From Crambe crambe (taxonomy: Eukaryota; Porifera; Demospongiae; Poecilosclerida; Crambeidae), in assembly GCA_963924555.1 (NCBI GenBank), contig OZ004581.1, positions 5,557,338-5,621,337 on the forward strand: a DNA stretch of 64,000 nucleotides, read 5' to 3'. Positions within the stretch are counted from its first letter, which is position 1. The number at the start of each line of letters is the position of its first letter. The position numbers and the translations under genes were made by a program. Of this stretch, positions 13,301 through 26,000 are shown piece by piece. The notes under the pieces were generated by a model. The model worked only from the letters and a program-made list of their open reading frames with translations. It did not search any database and was not told the DNA's origin.

Positions 13301-16300
13301 GGCTCTGGTGATCTATCATCTGAAGTTGGGAGAGGTCGTCAATCTACATCACTTCCTTCAGCCATGCCTCCTCCAAGGGGACGGTTCGGTCTCAAGCATA
13401 GTGATCCTCTGTAGCAAAGTTTCTTTCTCTTTCAGGAAATCTTCCTTCATCTCGTTCATCCACTCTTCCATCCTTGTATGTTCTCGATCCAAACGTTCTT
13501 TCTCTGCCTGTAGTGATTATTTGTGCTCTCGGTGCAGTTCGTTAACTTCTCGTAGGGTGGTCAGTTCAGAGTGAACATGCTCCTCTTCCAGCTGTCGTTG
13601 GAGTCTCACAGCTGTCTCATCAGCTTCAGCTGCTTTCATCTCGGCTTGTCTGGTTCTAACCTCGAGCTCTTCGAGTTGTTGGTCCCTCTTCACTAGATCT
13701 GCTACAACCCTTGCCAACTCCGCTTCCAGTCGGCTGACTGCCTCCTCTGTCTCTTTGTCGCTCATAGCTGTCTCCACAGTTCTTCCAGAACGAGTCTTTG
13801 TAAGTTTCCGGGGGTTAGAAGCTAGGGCTTTTAGCTCGCGAAGGGACATTCACTGAGTTCGAGTCTAAGCTATTGGCAGGGTCGCCAAATGCACTTGGGG
13901 TTCTTTTAAGGCAGTTTTATTCAAGGACACACCACAACACACTTTCACAAAACTTAGCATGTGCCTAGACTATGTCACAAAACCACAAACCACATGCATG
14001 ATCAACTACAACTAGCTGTATATATGTCAATCAGGGCATTACAATTAACTTAGGAATTATTCATGAGCTAACATATGCCCCAGGCATAGAATGGTATGTA
14101 GGTTGATTCGTAATGGAATTTTTAACATTTTTTTGAGAGTGCTTGCACAGGCATTAAACAATGCAACATAACCACAACAATATTATTTATTGGGATTAAT
14201 CACTTATCTAGCAGCCTTGGAAAAAATTTTTGGACAAAAGTGTCCTGTATTTGATCTTTATCCCCTGCATGCAATGAATTACCTAAGGTAACTTATTAAT
14301 GGGTACTCATTTTAGCGAATTTTAGCGAATTTGTGATTTTCTCTAATAAAAACAACGATTTTGACTACACCCACATGTTATCTTGCTAGCTAGAGATTTC
14401 TTCTTCATTGCTGGAGGAGTCGAGTTCTTCCAAAATAGTTGGAGTGATATCTTCAAACTTTCCATTTACAGTGAAATCTCTCTTAGTGGACCCTCCCAGA
14501 AGCAGATGACCTCTATAAAATTGACAACCATCAAAGCACCAATTGAACTTACCATAGAACTAGTGTATTAAAACCTCCGAGAAACAGACTACTTCTGAAC
14601 TCTGGACAATGGACACTGCTTGATGTCCAAAGCAATCAGAATCGATATAAAATAAAATTGTCTCCAAAAAGCAGACATTAGGCCACACTCATAGATCCTT
14701 GCTAAACGAGCACACAAATGAAATAATGACATACCTAGCTAAGTCTTGAGCTGTCCAGTAGCAGAGGGACATTATAGAACCTGGTAGAGACAGTAATACC
14801 TGCTGGTGAGAAGAAAATCACCTCCTTCACTGAATTTTGAGGAAAGCACTCATTCATGACTAGCTACTTTTCTAAACAAATAGCTTTCTATGTAGCTATG
14901 GAGCTTCCTGGTTGGAACCACCACTAACATGACCCTTGTCTCTGACACAATATCAAGCACTGGAGCCTATCAGCTACTTATTTACTCACTTGCTCACTGT
15001 CAAACGTTGCACATTGCTATAGTAGTAGTTGTAGAGGCTCTTAGGCTTATCTAAGTGCTTTGTTACATGGCTGTAAACTCAGCAACAAAATTTTCTAAAA
15101 GAGTTGAAACATTAAAGAATACTTGCTTGCTTGCTCGCTGTCAAATGTTGCACATTGCCCTAGTTTTATTATTACAAGGGCCAACCATATACCAAGTAAT
15201 TTTGAGCAGTTAGCTAGAATATTTGGTAAAGATGAATAACTTGTTCAGGGGTGGGGTTTCCATCTATCTAGCCAGCTCAGCTAGCTAGCTGCTAGTTCAT
15301 GTGCCAACCAAAGCCTAGGAAAGAGCTAGTCTCATGTAGCCAGACTTGATTCTTTCCTTTTTCTTAGGGGCCGGGGAAAGAAATGGTCTGGTCAAACTCG
15401 CATGAACGTTTTGTTTAGGAATTTGTTATTAAATGTGGGCAATAATATCGAGTAATATTTTGCTTGCATATTAATACTATTAATGTGCATCAAATAGAGA
15501 TGGAGCAAATCAATGTGTGTTCCAGACCCTATGGATTAGAGTACGTTAAAGGCCAGCAAACTAAGGTCATAGCTATCCCCTTTTGTACAGGGTCATGATA
15601 CATTCATGTCTTCACCTACTGGCTATGGAAAGTCTTCATTTTGCCTGGTGTATTTGACAAGATGGGCTAACTAACTGCACAGACTTACATAGCTTGTTAT
15701 TTCAATATGGGTAGTACCCACAGGAGAATTGCTTGCAGCCATCCTACTGTTATAGTGCTAGTTGGCTACCAACCAGCTGTTAAAATGAAAAAGGAGCACT
15801 GAGCTACATGTACACACTTTCTTTCGCACTACTTAAATTCATGTAATCACACCTGATACCCTTTCCGGTTGGTGAAAAATCCGGCAAAACAAAACATTCA
15901 TGCGAGTTTGACCAGACCCTTTCTTTCCCCTGCCCACAAGAAAAAGGAAAGAATCGGATCTGGCTACGCGAGACTAGGGAAGAGCAACAAGGTAGCTACA
16001 AGTAACAAGGTACAAGGTAGCAGATAGCTTAGTTCATAAAGCTGGAAAAGCCCACCTTAGTTGTTGGTGATTTTTCCACATGACTCTCTGCTGTTGGATT
16101 CTCCGTGCACGAAGCTTTCATGGCTGACTAGCTAGCTTTAGTGCTGTATTCATAAGCTCTAGAACTATCTCGCATGCATGAATATAACGTGTTCGATATA
16201 ACATGTTAGTACGAATTATGTAGCTAGGGAAAAAATGGTGTTCCATTCCGCTGGCCTCACTGAACTACCAACGTTTGCTGAGCAATGGCTGAGATTTCAT

Positions 16301-19300
16301 ATAATTTCTGGCTCTTTTATGACAGTAGCTAGTAAGTACTGAGATGGGAAAAATTAAACTCTAGAATGCATGTAAGAACAAAAACATTTATTAGGACATT
16401 AATTTTTCTACTTGGTAGCTATGTGATTTTTTTTTTTTTGGGGGGGGGGGGGGGAGTCATCTCTACATGGTGTTGCACAAGCAATAACATCATTTATCTT
16501 ATCTTAAATGAAATAATATTGGCTGAAAAAATTCTAAATCAGTTCTGATGCTAATAAGTATTGAGATAGCAAGATTAAAAATCCAGGGTACCTGATGTAA
16601 GAGCAGAGTTTTCTCAGTTGTTGTTACATAATCACATGAATGTACAATTATTACAGGATCGATGTAAGAGAGAGATTGAATCATTATGGAGTGAAGTTCC
16701 CAGATGCATTAGATGCCCAATTTCGAGATATGATTATACCAAGATGTGGTCCTCGTTGCATCGATTCTTTGTGTGAGAAGCAGAAAGAGGATAATAAGTG
16801 TTTATGTACACCTCCAAATTTCACACTTAATCAATGTTTGAAACTATCAAATGAATTGAAGTCCAGTATGATGCCATTGCAACCTAACATTGTTCTTTGG
16901 AAATATACATTGAGGTGTCAATTATTGTCAAAGTACGTTGATGTTTTTGTAAAGCAGCAAAAGTCAACAGAAAAATACAAAATAACTCTTTTAGCATCAG
17001 CTCTTAGGGATACAAGTGTTTTTTTCTCCAAAGCATTGAGAGGCAATACAAGGTTCACTTTGAAGGATTATTCAGTTGATAGATCATTGAAATTTAAAGA
17101 GTTTATGGATCGCAGAGTTATAGCAAAACAACTGAATGAAATTAGCCAGTTGATTGGTGGACAGGGAGACATTGAACAGATTAATAGAAATATAAAAAGA
17201 TTTACAGATATGCTTATTCTCTTTCAAAATTATGGCCATATTGCTGTTATTATTGAAGTTTTTGAAATTTATGAAATGGAAGGTTGCTTAAGTGATACTA
17301 TTACTGCTGAACTTAGACATATTTATAATGAATGTGAAGAAGAAGGATGTAACCCAGAGATTTCTGAACAATATTGTACTATAATTGAAGATGCATTTCA
17401 ACTGACTAATTCAAGAAATCACATGATGTTATTCAAGGAAATCAAAGATTGTAAGAATTTCTACATATTCTTGAAGGATCAATTCTCTTCCGATAATGGA
17501 GATATGCATATGGATAAAACTTCTTTTCAATCATGGTATGAGATTATCTCTAACCAATTACAAAGTATAGACTTTGAACGGCAAATTCTTCATCATTTAT
17601 CTACAGCTTTTGATCTTATGATGCCATTTTTTGATAAAAAACAGACAGTTAAAGAACTGATATCAAAAGTTAAAACAATTACCACTACTAGTGAGTTCAA
17701 AGAATTGAGAACAGTGAGAAGTAACATGCATCATATTGAAAGATGGAGTTCTCTAGCTGAGGTAAATTGTATGATTATGTGAAGTGTGTGTGGTTCATGA
17801 GTTTAAAATCACTCTATTGTAGCTACCATGAAGATTTCATATGTTGTTTCATGTGTAGCTAGTTAAATTCTTTCTCATGATATCGTACAGTTCTAAGGAC
17901 CCAAGGATAAGGATAGCTATTATTTCAAGGCAACCATAGCTACTTATTATAACTACATATTTATCTCACCTGCAAAAGAAAGCAAGCTAGTCAATGTCTA
18001 CCTTCATTAATAATTAATCATTAAACTGAGGCCATTCATTAGAACCTGTTTGACTGTTTAATGACTTTATGTCACTTCTTCATACTCTAATTTCTCTGTA
18101 TCTCATGATTACTTGGTGTTGAAAATCAGGTGTAGAGAACCCACCCATTACAAGTAATTATATTAAAGCTTGTAATAGACATAGAGGAGATTATAATTGC
18201 CTGTCAGAGGCAAAAATCTGGACAAAACTACTTGATGACAGATACTTGACCTGTCAGGTCATTTAGTTAGCATCTACTCATCCCTCCAGTCTAGCCACTA
18301 TTAATTAGGTATATTATTGGCTATGATAACCACCACATTGGGTCATTCACTTCCAATTACCTATCAAATCACTATTTTCAGATCAATGAAAATTTATAAT
18401 CCCCACTGTAGGCAGGATTCTGCCTGAATTGTTACACATCCTATAATTAAATTATTGTAGGGTGACCTCACAGTAGTGAATGTACAAAGGGATCTACAAT
18501 CAATCCTGACCACTGGAGTTTATTCATATCAAGAGCGGAAGGAGTTCACCCATGGTCATCCATTTGAGATAGTTTTAAATTTCACACATCCTGTCAGTGA
18601 AGGTGAGGATGCTGCAGACAAACATATAGAAGAGTGGAAGAAGGATCAGATTAGTGATTTTGAGCAAAGACTGGCACTTGTGGAATCTGATGCAACAGTG
18701 AAAGAAGAAGATATACAACAATTATTAGACTGGAATGAGGTGATTAAAGATTTGGGGTGGATGGAAATGCTGATTGATAGGAAAAATCATTCATTAGTGC
18801 TCTCTATGTAGGGATGGTGGGTCAAAGTCAAAGGCCGTAAGATAAGAATTTTTTCTTCTACCCTAATGCTAACACTGACAGAAAAGATGAACCATAATAG
18901 TTTAGTGAGTATGCACAGCAAACGAGTTGACATGACTCATGTAGATCTACCCTCCAAAATGCCCACCATAATTTAATTAGTGTACAACTGCAGCTGCTTA
19001 CCTTAGTTAAACCTCTATCATACTTCAATATCAGAGAGTGTGTTAGCACTCTCGATGTAGGGATGTAAGATCAAAGGTCTTAGACTGTTTAAAGCCTACT
19101 TATAGTGACGTCACTACATATCAGAGAGTGCGGTAGCACTCTCTATGTAGGGATGACTCGGACGGCCGCGCGCGCCGCCTATAGACTAATACTAAAGTGA
19201 AATTCTAGTTCTCCCACTTAGACCTAACAAAAGCTACTGTGAATGATTATCCAGCCTACTAAAGCCTACTACAATGTGCAGACCAAGTTTCAGGACCAGG

Positions 19301-19366
19301 GAGCTTACCGTTTCAGAAATACGGCAAGCAGGTAAATCGCTATATTCTTCTTCTTCTCTATTATTA

Positions 19367-19406
<40 letters not shown>

Positions 19407-22400
19407 CCTTAGACAACCATATCTCTCGAACCACTCAAGCTACAGCCATGATTTCTGGACAAATCCACTCCAAATTCTACCAACTACGATCTTTTCTACT
19501 CGTTGATCCTCGAAAGAGTCGATGAAAAAGGAGACACTATGGAGCGCAGCACTCGACTAATTCAATTAGGAAGCCATCTTTTCTATAATACGCATGCGCA
19601 TGTATTTGAATATCCAATTATTCGAAATCATAATATTACTCAGCTGTCTCTAGCTAGCTAGCTAGCTAGCTCTAGCTCTGGATAATGATGATGATAGACT
19701 ACTTTATCGATTCGGGGATTTAGATTCACCACGGTAGACTCTATTTCAGCATCTTCGACCTCCAAGTATGGCTCAACAACACAACACCTTGACTCGATAA
19801 TGATTGGGCTGGTATGCTATTGGAGAACTATTGGAGAACTTCTTTCATCTGTCCCTGCATACACATAGAAGAATGAACTCTAATCATAGCTAAAACCATA
19901 AAAGAGAGGAAAAAAGACCAGGAACAAGTAAGGGAAAAAGCATTTCGTGAAATGAAAAAAAGATGTAGGGATGACCACTGCTCAAAAAAGTAAGGAAACA
20001 AGAAGGATGGAAATGGGATCAATCTTTGTTCTGTATATCCAGCCAACAATCCCTACATATACGTCGGGTAACTTCAGATTATAGTGTAGTAATGTACGTA
20101 TATGTAGGGATTGTTGGCTGGATATACAGAACAAAGATTGATCCCATTTCCATCCTTCTTGTTTCCTTACTTTTTTGAGCAGTGGTCATCCCTACATCTT
20201 TTTTTCATTTCACGAAATGCTTTTTCCCTTATATCATGTTACAGTAGTCAGGTATTTGGTCTAATAGGACATGCATGAGTAAACAGTTATTATGGGGAAC
20301 CAGAAAAGTTACAAAACAGCAACATGAATTTTGAAGGTACGTAATTGCTGGCAGCAATCAAAGCCCAATCTGCACTAAAGAGCTCAGCTAAGCTAGAAGA
20401 ATCAGGAGCACGATTTAGGAACTTGTTCAGCATCTCCGTTTTAGAATTTCCTATGCTGGTGTAGGAATGATATGGGGACCCCCTAGCTTTAGGGACCCCC
20501 ATTAGGTATATAGGGTTGAGGGGTCCCCATATAACTAGGCCCCATGGGCCCTTAATCACTAGGGATATGGGGATGAGCATAGTGATTTAGGGACCTTCAG
20601 ATTGTTGTTGCTGTTACAAGTGGAACTGCATACCAAGTAGAAAAATGATATCATGCTGTTTAAAGAGTGGGGTTTCCAACTAGAGTCAGAGTCAGAGAGA
20701 AGCTAGTTCATGCTTGAAGCACCAACTAAAGCCCAACAAGGTACATTGCTCTACAGTGAGTTTAGAGCTTAAACTATAGTAGAAAGGCTTCAAATCTACA
20801 TAGCACTATAGTCAGCCATGATTTTTCATGCACGGAAAATCCAAGAGCAGAGACTCGCGTGGGAAATCACAAAACTAAGGTAGGCTTTCCAGCTTGTACA
20901 CTTACCGACTAAGCTATCTAATAGACTATGCTATCTTTGGGCTGGTCAATCATGCTTATATTGGGTAAAGAAATTACATAGTACGTGACGTCTAATTACA
21001 TATCTTTAAAAAAATGGTGTTCTGTTCTGCTGGCCTCACTACCAGTGTTGGCTGGGCAATGGCTGAGAAAGAGAAGATGGTATGTAATTTCTGGCTCTTT
21101 TATGACAGTAGTAAGTACTGAGATGGGAAGAATGAAACATGTAAAGCAGAAACATTAGCTACATTATTTAGTTTATTACTTTGTATGTAATTGGCAAGCG
21201 AAACAAGCCCCCCCCCCCCCCCCCCCCCCCCATTCATGCAAATTGAGATTTTGATATGTACTTCATATTCAATATACGTTAGTTTAACCTTTGATCTCAC
21301 AAATGAAACATACCATAATGCACAGCTAGAGCTTATTGCTTTCTACAGTATTTTGTCATAGAGGCACTATAGGCTTATCTAAGTGGATTGTAAGCGCTTG
21401 GCTTTCTAAGTGCTTGTGGTAAACATTATGTATGCGTACATACATCCGTCCGTCACAGTTTAAAGGTCAGTTGATAACGCGCATGCGTGTCGCTCATGGC
21501 AACATGAGCAAGGAAGGGCAGATCAAGCTGTGGAGTGGTTCGATACCCCCAAGCACTTGAGTTTCTAGCTATGGACTTGACTCAACAATGAATCTTGATA
21601 CTCTAAGAGTCCAACGTTACAAAGCTAAAGAGGTGAGGGAAGAAAGAAAGAAGAGAGAAATACAGATCAATAGCTAGCTACTGTGACTGCAGCAAGCCTA
21701 GCCAGGCTGGCAAAGATAGAAACAAGCAAGGGGCCGGAGACTGCAGTAAGCCTAGGCAGGCTAGTTATTATTATTATCAAAATAATAATTAGCTTATTCA
21801 TTATGTAAAACTGATGGGTTTAATTACTGGTACCGATATCCATCATCAGGGGAGTAGCCAGGTTTTTTATTTCACTGAGGCCAAATAGTTGTACAGTGGA
21901 TCGCGTGGCCGTAAAACCAAGACGAGGGGGAGGGGAATGTGTCCCCTCCCGTGCAGAGTGCAAACATTAAAAAAATAAAATAAAATAAAAATTAAAAAAA
22001 AATTTGGAGATCTAGAATCAATCATTTTACTGATAAGCTCATGCAGTATAAATAGATCAATTTTCTATATATTCATATGTACATGATGTGTGTCTTGCAC
22101 TGCAACATGTCCTAAATTTTTCACTGAGGCAAGTGCCTCAGTTGCCGCAATGGTAGCTACTCCTCTGATCATTACAAATCAAGTGTAGCTTCACCTACAT
22201 ATTGTGATACCATTCATGGCAAATAAGACACATCTTCTTGGCCACTCCAATCTGGCATTTTATATTTGCGGAAGCATCTTCACTGTTATGCATGCCGGAT
22301 ATCGACTAATACAGAAGTGAAATTTTAGTTCCCCCACTTAGATTTAACAAAAGCTACTGTGAATGATTATCCAGACTACTAGAGCCTACTACAAAGTGCA

Positions 22401-25400
22401 GACCAAGTTTCAGGAGCAGGGAATAAATACGGCAAGCAGGTTAGTTGCTGTATTCTTCTTCTTCTCTATTATTGTCTTCTTCTTCTTAGATAACTATATC
22501 TCTCAAACCACAGCTATGATTTCTGGATAAATCCACTCCAAATTCTACCAGCTAGCTACTATCGTTTGTACTCGTCAATCCTCGAAAGGGTCAATGTAAA
22601 AGGAAACACTATATCTGACTAACTTAATTATTGGAAGCCATTTTTCAATAATAATTATGCATGCGTGTAATTATGATATTACTCAGCTAGCTACTCTTTG
22701 TCTATCAACTCGGGGATTTTTGATTCACCTATCCATCTACCAGTAGACTCTATTTCAGATTCATCTGCATCCTCGACCTAGCTCAACACTTCAAGCCTTG
22801 GCTTGCTGATAAATAATTATCAGGCTGCTATGCTATTGGAGAACTATAGATCTCAAGTAACTTCTGTCCCTGCAATACCTGATGTATATGTAGGGATAGT
22901 TGGCTGGATATGCTTATTTGCATCCTTCATCCCTACCCTTGTTTCCGAGCAATGGTCATCCCTACATTTTTTTCATTTCACAGAAATGTTTTCCCCTTAC
23001 TTGAGCAATGTAGCTATGGTATGTCTATAGCTACTCTAACTAGAGATGCTCGTATAGCATTAGTTGGGCGAGCAAGCAGCCAGTGGTCATTTCAATGTGC
23101 TCCTCCCTCACTTATATGATTATATAGCCCCAACAGTGACTTTGTTTTCGATATCTATTCAGGTTGTTAACTGACTTGGTGCATGGGACCGACGAGGACC
23201 CCGGAATGCATGGTAGCACTCCTGTTCAGACTCAGTAGCTAGTCTCTCAAATAATGAGCCCTCATTTGCTCTAATCTGGCAGCTCTGTGTTCTGCTGACT
23301 CTGCTCTCCTTCTGGGTCTCATTTGCTCTGCTCTTGCAGCCTTATCTTCTGCTGACTCTTTACATTCCCTCCTCCTGGCTCTATCTCTCGCATTTCTTTT
23401 GGCTAGTCTTGTTTTTCTCTGTTCCTTTGACTCTGTTTTCCTTCTAGCTCTGTCTCTTTCATTTCTTTCATGAAGTCTCGCTCTTCTTTGCTGGTCAGTT
23501 TCTAGAGGGTGTTCTGGAGCCCTTCTTTGCTTGTTTTCTGGTTCTCTGGGTTCCATAATACTCGCTTTGCTATTAGACCAATGTTGCTTAGTAGCTATTT
23601 CATGTGCATGCGCATTCTAATTGACGTACGTTACATATAAATATCGCGATTTTCCATTTTGACCAATTAGTGTGGGGCTTCGCTTGCTCACCAATCATAA
23701 TTATCTGCATTGTAGAATAATACATTTTTCATTAATTAACTTCATCTTCATTCTGCTTGGTTTCTTTATTTTTCTTCCGATAATAATAATGACCATGGTA
23801 AAATATTTAGATCTTGCGTAAGTCATGCTTTGTTCAGTGGTTCTACGGTCTTCATCATAAAAAGTTCCCGTTGCGTTGCCGTACAATGTCCGTAGAACGC
23901 TCAAGCATTGTAAAAAAAACAGTGTGCGAACACTGTATGAATGTAAAGCAGGGGTTTGCGTTGAACGGCCAAATTAAACGTACGTAGTTGAGTTCGAAAT
24001 TACTAAACGTTTTTACGGTATGAAAGCACGCAGCAATTTCAGCAAAAACGTTCATCAGCAGCAGATCGACAGCGAGATGACCTGCAGGCAGTCTCCGAGG
24101 AAGGCCTTGAGCTCTACGTAGCTAGATATCGACTTGTGCATGCTAGTGGTGGTACAATTTCTTCTGCCTTCATCGTGTCTGTAAAGTTTCATCACACTGG
24201 AAATCTGACAATAGAACATCAGGGTGGTGTATGCTATAGCTAGCTGTAAGTGCAGAACTAGCTACGTAGCTAGCTAGCTCTAGTGCCAACATAAGCTAGT
24301 CAGCTTAGAGAGATAGTAGTCAGCCTAGAGAGATAGCTACGCATAGTTCTATAAGCTTTTAGGCTTAGGGTTACGTTTTGTAATAACGTTTTTTCACATA
24401 CGTACATACATAGCTATGCTTCTTACCGTTTCTTCGTGAACGTTGAACAGGCGTGCAACGCTTGATGTTATAACGGTGTAGAAAATTAAATGCATGAGGG
24501 ACTGTGTAGAAACTACAACGGTCAAGGCGTTCAACGCCAGTCCTACGTGGACGGAACGGGAACTTTTTTTTGCGGCCTACCGTAGATAGATTCCAGAAGT
24601 CAAGTAGTAGTCCTTTATAATACTGAGAAGTCATTGCTACAAACCAGGCTACTGTATGTGTGTGCACCATCTATGAGTATGCGTATGCAGCCGGGTCTAT
24701 ATCAATAGGGAAGCCCCTAAACGCTAACACTTTAGGGACCCCATGGGGGTCCTATTTCACTAGTGATATGGGGATGGGGGTCCCTAAATGTCCCCATATC
24801 AGCATAAACATCTAGCTACTCGGTTTTGAAACCTTGTAGATGTACTAGGTCACTAACTACTATGCATGACGTGGTACATTATGGTAATCACTTCATAAAT
24901 AACAGCATAATTTTTTTTGTAGACAACAAGAAGACTATTGAGTGTCCTAGAAAAGTTATATGAACTCGGTTGTCCTGAATACAAAGACTTCTCCAAAGAT
25001 TTGACCATCAATGATAATAAACTACCCATTGAAGATGTTAAAAAAAGGGTAAGGATTACTTAGCTAATTCTATGAAAATAGGAACCATGGTTGTAAAGTA
25101 AGCCATATGCCTGTAATAATAGTAGAGTTCAATTATAACAGAGGGAGGGGCACAGCTATTGTGCAGCCACAGTGATGATGTCACACGTGCAGGCATGCCT
25201 GGTCATTGCTGCGCAGGCATATAATCATAGAGAGGACAGCAGCTAGTAACTTGTAGCAGGAGAAACTATAAGCCTTGCTAAATATTTTCTGTAACAATGT
25301 ATGAATGAAAAGAATCACTACATAGGGCATTATATCCCTTCCGAAGGATGATTTGATACTGACACAATATTAGTTGAGCCCTGTGTGAGAATGGTGAGCT

Positions 25401-25955
25401 GGTACCAGATTTTTAGGAAGCATGCCTGCTGCTCCTGGATAAAAGTTGCATCCAGTGGCTAGTTCAGGTTCCTCATTAGACTCATGGTGGTGAATTGGTT
25501 AATTAATATAAGAATGCCTTAGCTACAGGTGTGGGGATAATTAGTGGGCTAGCTGGAGCTAGTTGAATGAGTATGTATGCCAATTTTTGATGTTGAAAAT
25601 TAAGTGTACCGGTGGAGGCTGCCTGTACAGACTGGCTGTGCATGCCCTCTGCCAACCTACTCAGTGTATCAGTGCAATGGGTTTCCTAGGTGCCGAGGAG
25701 TTATTAGAAACTGCTGGTAAGGCTATAGCAAGTGAAATGTTTGAATAAAGGACACCTTTGGGACCACAAGAAATCAATTTATCCCCTTTAGTATCATCTT
25801 CATGCATTAACACAGTCCTTATTCTCTTCTTTTAACTTTGATAATGGTTCCACTAGCTGTTCTAAAACAAATCAGATTCTATTGAAGTGTTTCCTACTAA
25901 CCCTATTTACAAATCCATGTAAAACAAGTGTAGGAAGAAACATTTCTGTGGAATG

Positions 25956-26000
<45 letters not shown>

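Larger units (their letters stand above)
8219..14016 (-). mobile_element. Decayed Ty3/gypsy-type LTR retrotransposon
   Basis: The minus strand, read from 14016 to 8219, shows LTR, primer-binding site, gag, zinc knuckle, protease, reverse transcriptase, RNase H, integrase and LTR. The LTRs (right 13890-14016, left about 8219-8373) share TTGGGGTTCTT, TTTATTCAAGGACACA and CATGATCAACTACAACTAGC. The left one holds about 30 extra bases. A primer-binding site (TGGCGACCCTGCC on the minus strand, 13875-13887) sits two bases inside the LTR. All coding parts are interrupted by stops and frameshifts, so the copy is inactive. No clear target duplication was found. Confidence 0.85.

Noticed and set aside
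19360-19410. ATT repeat giving poly-Leu and poly-Asn ORFs
   Set aside because: Microsatellite artefact within a non-autonomous repeat.
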